Shown here in pieces: positions 59,455 to 64,000 of a DNA stretch of 64,000 nt. The stretch covers positions 20,338,599 to 20,402,598 of the forward strand of contig NC_088309.1 of assembly GCF_910592395.1 (NCBI RefSeq), written 5' to 3'. Position 1 is the first letter of the stretch. Every line of letters starts with the position of its first letter. This DNA comes from Lineus longissimus. Lineage: Eukaryota; Nemertea; Pilidiophora; Heteronemertea; Lineidae. The notes below the pieces were generated by a model that was given only the letters and a program-made list of their open reading frames with translations, made no database searches and was not told the DNA's origin. The position numbers and the translations under genes are program-made.

Positions 59455-60509
59455 CAGTGGAACCCCGGTCGGCGACCACCTCAGTAACGCGACCACCCCG
59501 CGAACACGACCAAAATTCTCCGGTCCCGAATGGTTTTCTCTCTAATTCCCATTAACTGGCCCTCGCTAACACGACCACCCCGGTACCCAGACCGCGACCA
59601 CCAGCTTGGTCGGTCCCAAACTGCAAATTAACCCCGCTAACGCGACCATGAGGCCTAATTGCCGTAATCAACCATGACTGCATGGTATCAATTGGCACCT
59701 TCTCGCAAATCCGTGTTGATAATTAGCACCTCGAACACAATGACCATGGGAATCCATATGAAAATAAATGATGTGTAAGTGAGTTTGATCTTGGAGGAAC
59801 TATACTTCAAGTATAATTCCTCCAAGGTTTGATCAAATGTAAGCGCAAATAAAATGAAGAATAAACTTTCTTTTCGACTCACGGTTTGTTTTTTCATCAT
59901 TTAGTATTAAATGATGTCAAGAGGCATGCACACGTAGTTTTTAGGACAAATAAATTATGTTGATTAGTAAGAGTACCGATACTCAAAGTAAAGAATGCTT
60001 ACTACGTCGTAATGTTGATAAAATACGTTATTAAAAAGATGATTTAATCAGTACCAGTTCAAATTGGCTAATGTTAAAGCAGGAAGACATCAGGAAGAAT
60101 TCTCAACATCTTCTCACATCACCTCTCTCAATGTTAGCGGGAATATTAGCTTGACATCAAGAAGGGCAGCTGCCGATGGTGTGAATTACATGCTTGTTCT
60201 AATTAGCATGCTCAAGTTTTAATGTAATGTTTGGTCTAATTAGCTCTCGTCAGTTTATTTACTCATTTACATAAGTTGCAAATTAAACGCAAAACACTCA
60301 AGAAAATGATTTTTTATTCGTAATATACACACAAAATTATCGAATCACCCGGTGGCGTAGTCATTAATGCATGTCAATGTACACACAGCAGGACGATGTT
60401 TTGGCGGGAAAACCTACTTATGATTCTTAAATTCACTAACGCGACCACCCCGGTAACACGACCACTTCGGCTTAGTCCCTTGGGTGGTCGTGTTACCGGG
60501 GTTCCACTG
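59455..60509. mobile_element. Non-autonomous Tc1/mariner or pogo-type transposon, TA duplication
   Basis: It begins CAGTGGAACCCCGGTCGG and ends ACCGGGGTTCCACTG, with TA on both sides (59453-59454, 60510-60511). Sub-terminal tandem words ('cgcgaccaccccg', 'aacacgaccac') mark both ends, as is usual for such elements. The 1.05-kb interior has no transposase frame. Confidence 0.75.
59784..59835. repeat. Near-perfect hairpin inside the transposon
   Basis: TTGATC, TTGGAGGAA, TATACTT, then the inverse AAGTATA, TTCCTCCAAG, TTTGATCAA. The loop is only two bases; arms are about 23-25 nt. Confidence 0.8.
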
Positions 60510-60511
60510 TA

Positions 60512-63500
60512 CTGTTTTTCCGACATTTTCATTTTATGAAAAACTCTCTGATTTCCCAAGACAAGCAAGCTTGGACAGTTGGAAGGCATGCCTGATTCTC
60601 GGCAAGCTTTGATAATGATTCTCCTATTTGAACTTGATTATGAGACCAACACTCTTCTACTGCAGTATCGCTGCTCCCTCTTGTCTGGATGATAAGAATA
60701 CACAATGCAAAAAATATCACCACCTTGAATCGGTCAATGTCTGAAAACCAAGTGTGCTGTATGGTTCCATATTCAATAAAGATGACCATGACATTTCCCT
60801 GCTGGGTTTCTCTTTATGTTTTATGTCATTCAACCCATCTGTTCAGCCTATCCCTAATCCTCTAGTGATGCAAGTTTCCGCTCTAAGCGTGTCATGTCTG
60901 TAACCAGGTGACAATAAATCTTTCAAAGCATAATAATATTCCTGTTCTTTCCTTGCCGCCCACCTGTTCTATACTGGGTGCCTGCCCTTCGGGATGTATC
61001 AAATTCTAAAATGGCGCCCTGAAATCATTAACGGTTGCTACGGCAACAACATGTTTATTCAGTGTGTTATAAATCACTCCATTGTCTTGTAAATTTATTT
61101 CAACAATTTATTAAATTTATATATAAAATTTGTTTTATTATATAAAACAATGCTCATGTATTGATTTTGAACGCAGGTTTCACAAATCACCGATTCCTGT
61201 CTCGGGTACATGCTATGATAACTGCCAACAAGATGTTGGTCAGCTTACATGACGTCAAAACTCCGACAAAATTGACATCTTGCAGTCTCTGTCGCAACAG
61301 TGGCTACCCTAGTGACAGTCGGCGCATTGTATCCGCAGCGGAAGTTTTGCTATGGTACCCTATTGCTTGTGGAATGTTGTCAATGACCACTGGAATAAGG
61401 CTATAAGTTCTCACCCTGTCATTGAGGTGATGCATACATGTACAATGCTTCCATGGCCGCGACAATAAGTTGATGGCATGTATGGAATCCAAATTAATTT
61501 GCTAAATGACATTGTGCTAATACCTTATCGTGGAAGAACACCATCATTCACAATTCAGTGTGCTAGAAAAGAAACCCAAGGCTACTCATCGGGAAATTAA
61601 TGAATGAAAACTTGATTCAGTCAATCAGTGAAGCTACTTTTGGAATCCTACTCTGTGCAATACCAGTTGACCCTCCTTGCCAGATTGAGACTTGTACATA
61701 CTGTCAAGCACAAAACTCCCCTGAATATATTATTGGCCTGAAACAATAGTCATCCAAACAAAGTCAGGTTTTTGAACCGTCGAGGTCATTAATTCAAAGA
61801 ACCATTCTTCTCTGTATCTGAAGTACAATTCCCATTTTAGAATGAGACCAGCCAGCTACCGCATCATTCCTGAGAAGATAGGTTGGATGGTTGTTACTGT
61901 TTTATAGCAAGTCTCATTCTCTTCATTCATTCCCGAGTCTGCTCACATTCTTGGGAGACGATTTTAAATTGGATGATGGAGAAATGAGACTTGATACACA
62001 GTTATATCATCAAAAATTTGCATATTCCTAATGACAAAGCGGAGGTTGACTACACAATTTCATATGAAGTTCAATAATCCGACTGAAAATAACTATTATA
62101 TTTGCCTGATATTCAGTTTTTTATGCACAGCAGTATAATGGCTGTTCTGGCGACAAATGGACCCATACACCCATTCACCTGGTACCTTCTTTATACTGCT
62201 GATAAACTAAGAAACGCTGGAAGCAGACGCTCTTGAGTCATCCGTGTGTCATCTCCTGCCAGTAATCCAGGGTCTGATCTTCTCTCGCATGCGGTGAGCA
62301 CATTCGTTGTGGTGACATGCTCGGCTGTGATGTGAGGGCACCCTTGAGAGCAGTCCTGGGTTTAAGACGAGATTGAGATAATTCTGTGCAATGAGCGAGA
62401 CAGCAGAATCGCGATGGTTCTAGATTTTTAAGGAATACAAATCATATAAATCATAAGTAAGTGTCATGATGACGTAAGTATGTACATCGAACCAGACAAG
62501 ATCAGACCGGACCACATTCATGCGCGTTTACACGACAAACTTATCTACTCTGATCCGGATCGATCTGGATTGGTTTAGTCCCGTGTAAACGGCCCTAATA
62601 TTTGATGGAATATATCAAGCCATGCCCTTGGAGCCTTAAAACAACATGCGATAAAACCATCTAATGTAATGGTGGCTGTGAGCACGAGTTAGTTCCTGTC
62701 TCTTTGATTTCCCTTGGGTCCTGTCGGGTTAACCTTGGCCCCGGGACGATCTGTGCCATTAAACATAGCTGCATGGATGGGCAGGTGTAGACTGCCTGAT
62801 GAATTGACTGATTTTGCTGATCCTTTATCTTGGCAAAATAGTCCTGACAGAGGCCCAGGTATTTTGGTGTCGAAATCTATGATATTTTCACTCTCACAGC
62901 ATCAACTTGTGAGAAAGACTATGTCTTGGACTTGCCGGAATTGTGAATGTGGATTCATGCATTGACTTGATCAGCATGGCAACTGGGCATTATGCATTAT
63001 TCATCACTGCGACACTGAAGATCCTGCTGTGTTCATTCCGCATGTATAATGCACCAACTAATGAAATGTCTTCAAAAAATAAGATTGAAAATAGCGTTAT
63101 TTGATTTCTGATTAAAACAACCATCAGAACTTGTGACAGGCTGCTGCTAATGCGTTTAATTAAATCTATCATTTGAAAATGCACAGGCCTCTCTGATTCA
63201 TTATCATGGATCCTCTGTATAAATTCAATTGTGACTATGTCATAAGACTAGTTTTGGATGAATGTAAATTTAGACAAACGTCACAGAATCATGCGCTTTC
63301 TGTCCATGTTTGTATACCAAAAAAAAGAACACTGGAGGTCATCTTTTTGTCCTTAAAATTTGGTAATTTCCGGCTTCCTGCAGTCGGCAAAACGATGGCC
63401 ACATCTGTGTCAAACCCCAAGCCAATTCCAGCAGACTGGCTTTAGCAGAGACATTAGGGCTACCTAGCATCTAGTTGAAAATTTCGATAATGATCTTGCA

Positions 63501-63769
63501 AGCGCAAGCTGAAGTTGGATGATGATGGAACATAGTGAAACGTTAGACTCCCAGCATGCCCAATCCAATCTTCCCTGTCGCGGGTTTCTAATTATTTGAA
63601 GTGGAAGTTGGTTTCTATGGCATGAATGTTGGCACTAAAAGGAGATGGATTCAGACATTATTGATGTTTCTAGGGCTGTCTTGCCAATTAAGAGCCCGCA
63701 AACGAGCAATTTAAATTGCTATGACCTGCAATTTATATTGCATGCAACAATAATCATACTTTTGTGGTT
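60512..63769 (+). other. Presumed first intron of the FHOD-like gene
   Basis: AT-rich with no exon recognised. It includes a strongly AT run at about 61090-61150. 'gtttacac' and 'gtgtaaac' words flank about 62528-62590. Confidence 0.35.
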
Positions 63770-64000
63770 GTGGAGACGCCAGATGCCACGTTAGAGTCAC
63801 TGTCACAACTAGACACAACAGTCGCCACGGTGGAGACTCTGTCACAACTAGAGACACCAGTTACCACGGTAGAGACACTGTCACAACTAGTCACACCAGT
63901 CAAAACAGTTGATAAACTGTCACAACCAGACACACCAATCACCATGGTGGAGACACTGTCTCAACTAGACACACGAGTCACCACGGTGGAGACACTGTCA
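63770..64000 (+). repeat. 39-bp minisatellite, about six copies, open in one frame, cut by the window edge
   Basis: After a degenerate 21-bp start come five full units and part of a sixth. Each 39-bp unit has 13 codons, so the plus frame stays open: VETLSQLDTPVTT with small changes. The unit begins 'gtggagacactgtcacaact'. It may be an exon of a repeat protein, or a non-coding minisatellite that is open by virtue of its length. Confidence 0.75.

Noticed and set aside
1-64000. CRISPR arrays, operons, riboswitches and tRNA genes
   Set aside because: The window is eukaryotic with spliced genes. The tandem repeats have no spacer pattern, and I saw no tRNA A/B boxes.

Overview
This window looks like nuclear DNA of a non-vertebrate animal. 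Genes are split by phased GT-AG introns, the DNA between them is AT-rich, and small non-autonomous DNA transposons are common. The gene families are metazoan: a BCL2 effector, a Kv channel, basigin/neuroplastin, ANKLE1, OATP/SLCO, APC11 and FHOD. The frequent TACATGTA and TAGGCCTA words suggest a marine invertebrate, possibly a deuterostome, but I cannot name the species. All exon models below were read by eye from splice sites and phase; none has transcript support.

Layout. 1-6123 (-): a BCL2-family gene with BH3, BH1 and BH2, whose C-terminal exon is missing or off the edge. 6.5-8.4 kb: a TTAA-flanked MITE, decayed zinc-finger-like repeats and a minisatellite. 9473-12395 (-): a two-exon Kv-like channel with an eroded voltage sensor and a retrotransposon tail in its intron. 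13955-14856 (+): a small secreted Kunitz inhibitor. 19605-23611 (-): a three-Ig basigin/neuroplastin homologue with a long 3' UTR. 25045-31111 (+): ANKLE1, an ankyrin, LEM and GIY-YIG nuclease, head to head with basigin. 33285-51165 (-): the OATP/SLCO array. 56868-57357 (+): APC11. 58259-58369 (+): a probable first FHOD formin exon, whose long intron holds two more MITEs. 63770-64000: an open-frame 39-bp repeat.

The most interesting region is 33.3-51.2 kb. One set of three exons encodes the N-terminal half of an organic-anion transporter (TM1-6, with the OATP signature). It is followed on the same strand by four successive, intact six-exon sets. Each set encodes a complete C-terminal half: TM7-12, a Kazal-like cysteine-rich loop and its own stop codon. 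All four sets share the same order of intron phases (1,1,2,0,2,1), and each joins the single N-terminal module in frame to give predicted transporters of 725, 693, 720 and 690 residues. No second N-terminal half is present between the sets. The simplest reading is one gene with four alternative 3' cassettes, which would make four transporters with a shared front half and different back halves, extracellular loops and cytoplasmic tails. Leader-like exons or donors upstream of cassettes A, B and C leave open cassette-specific promoters.
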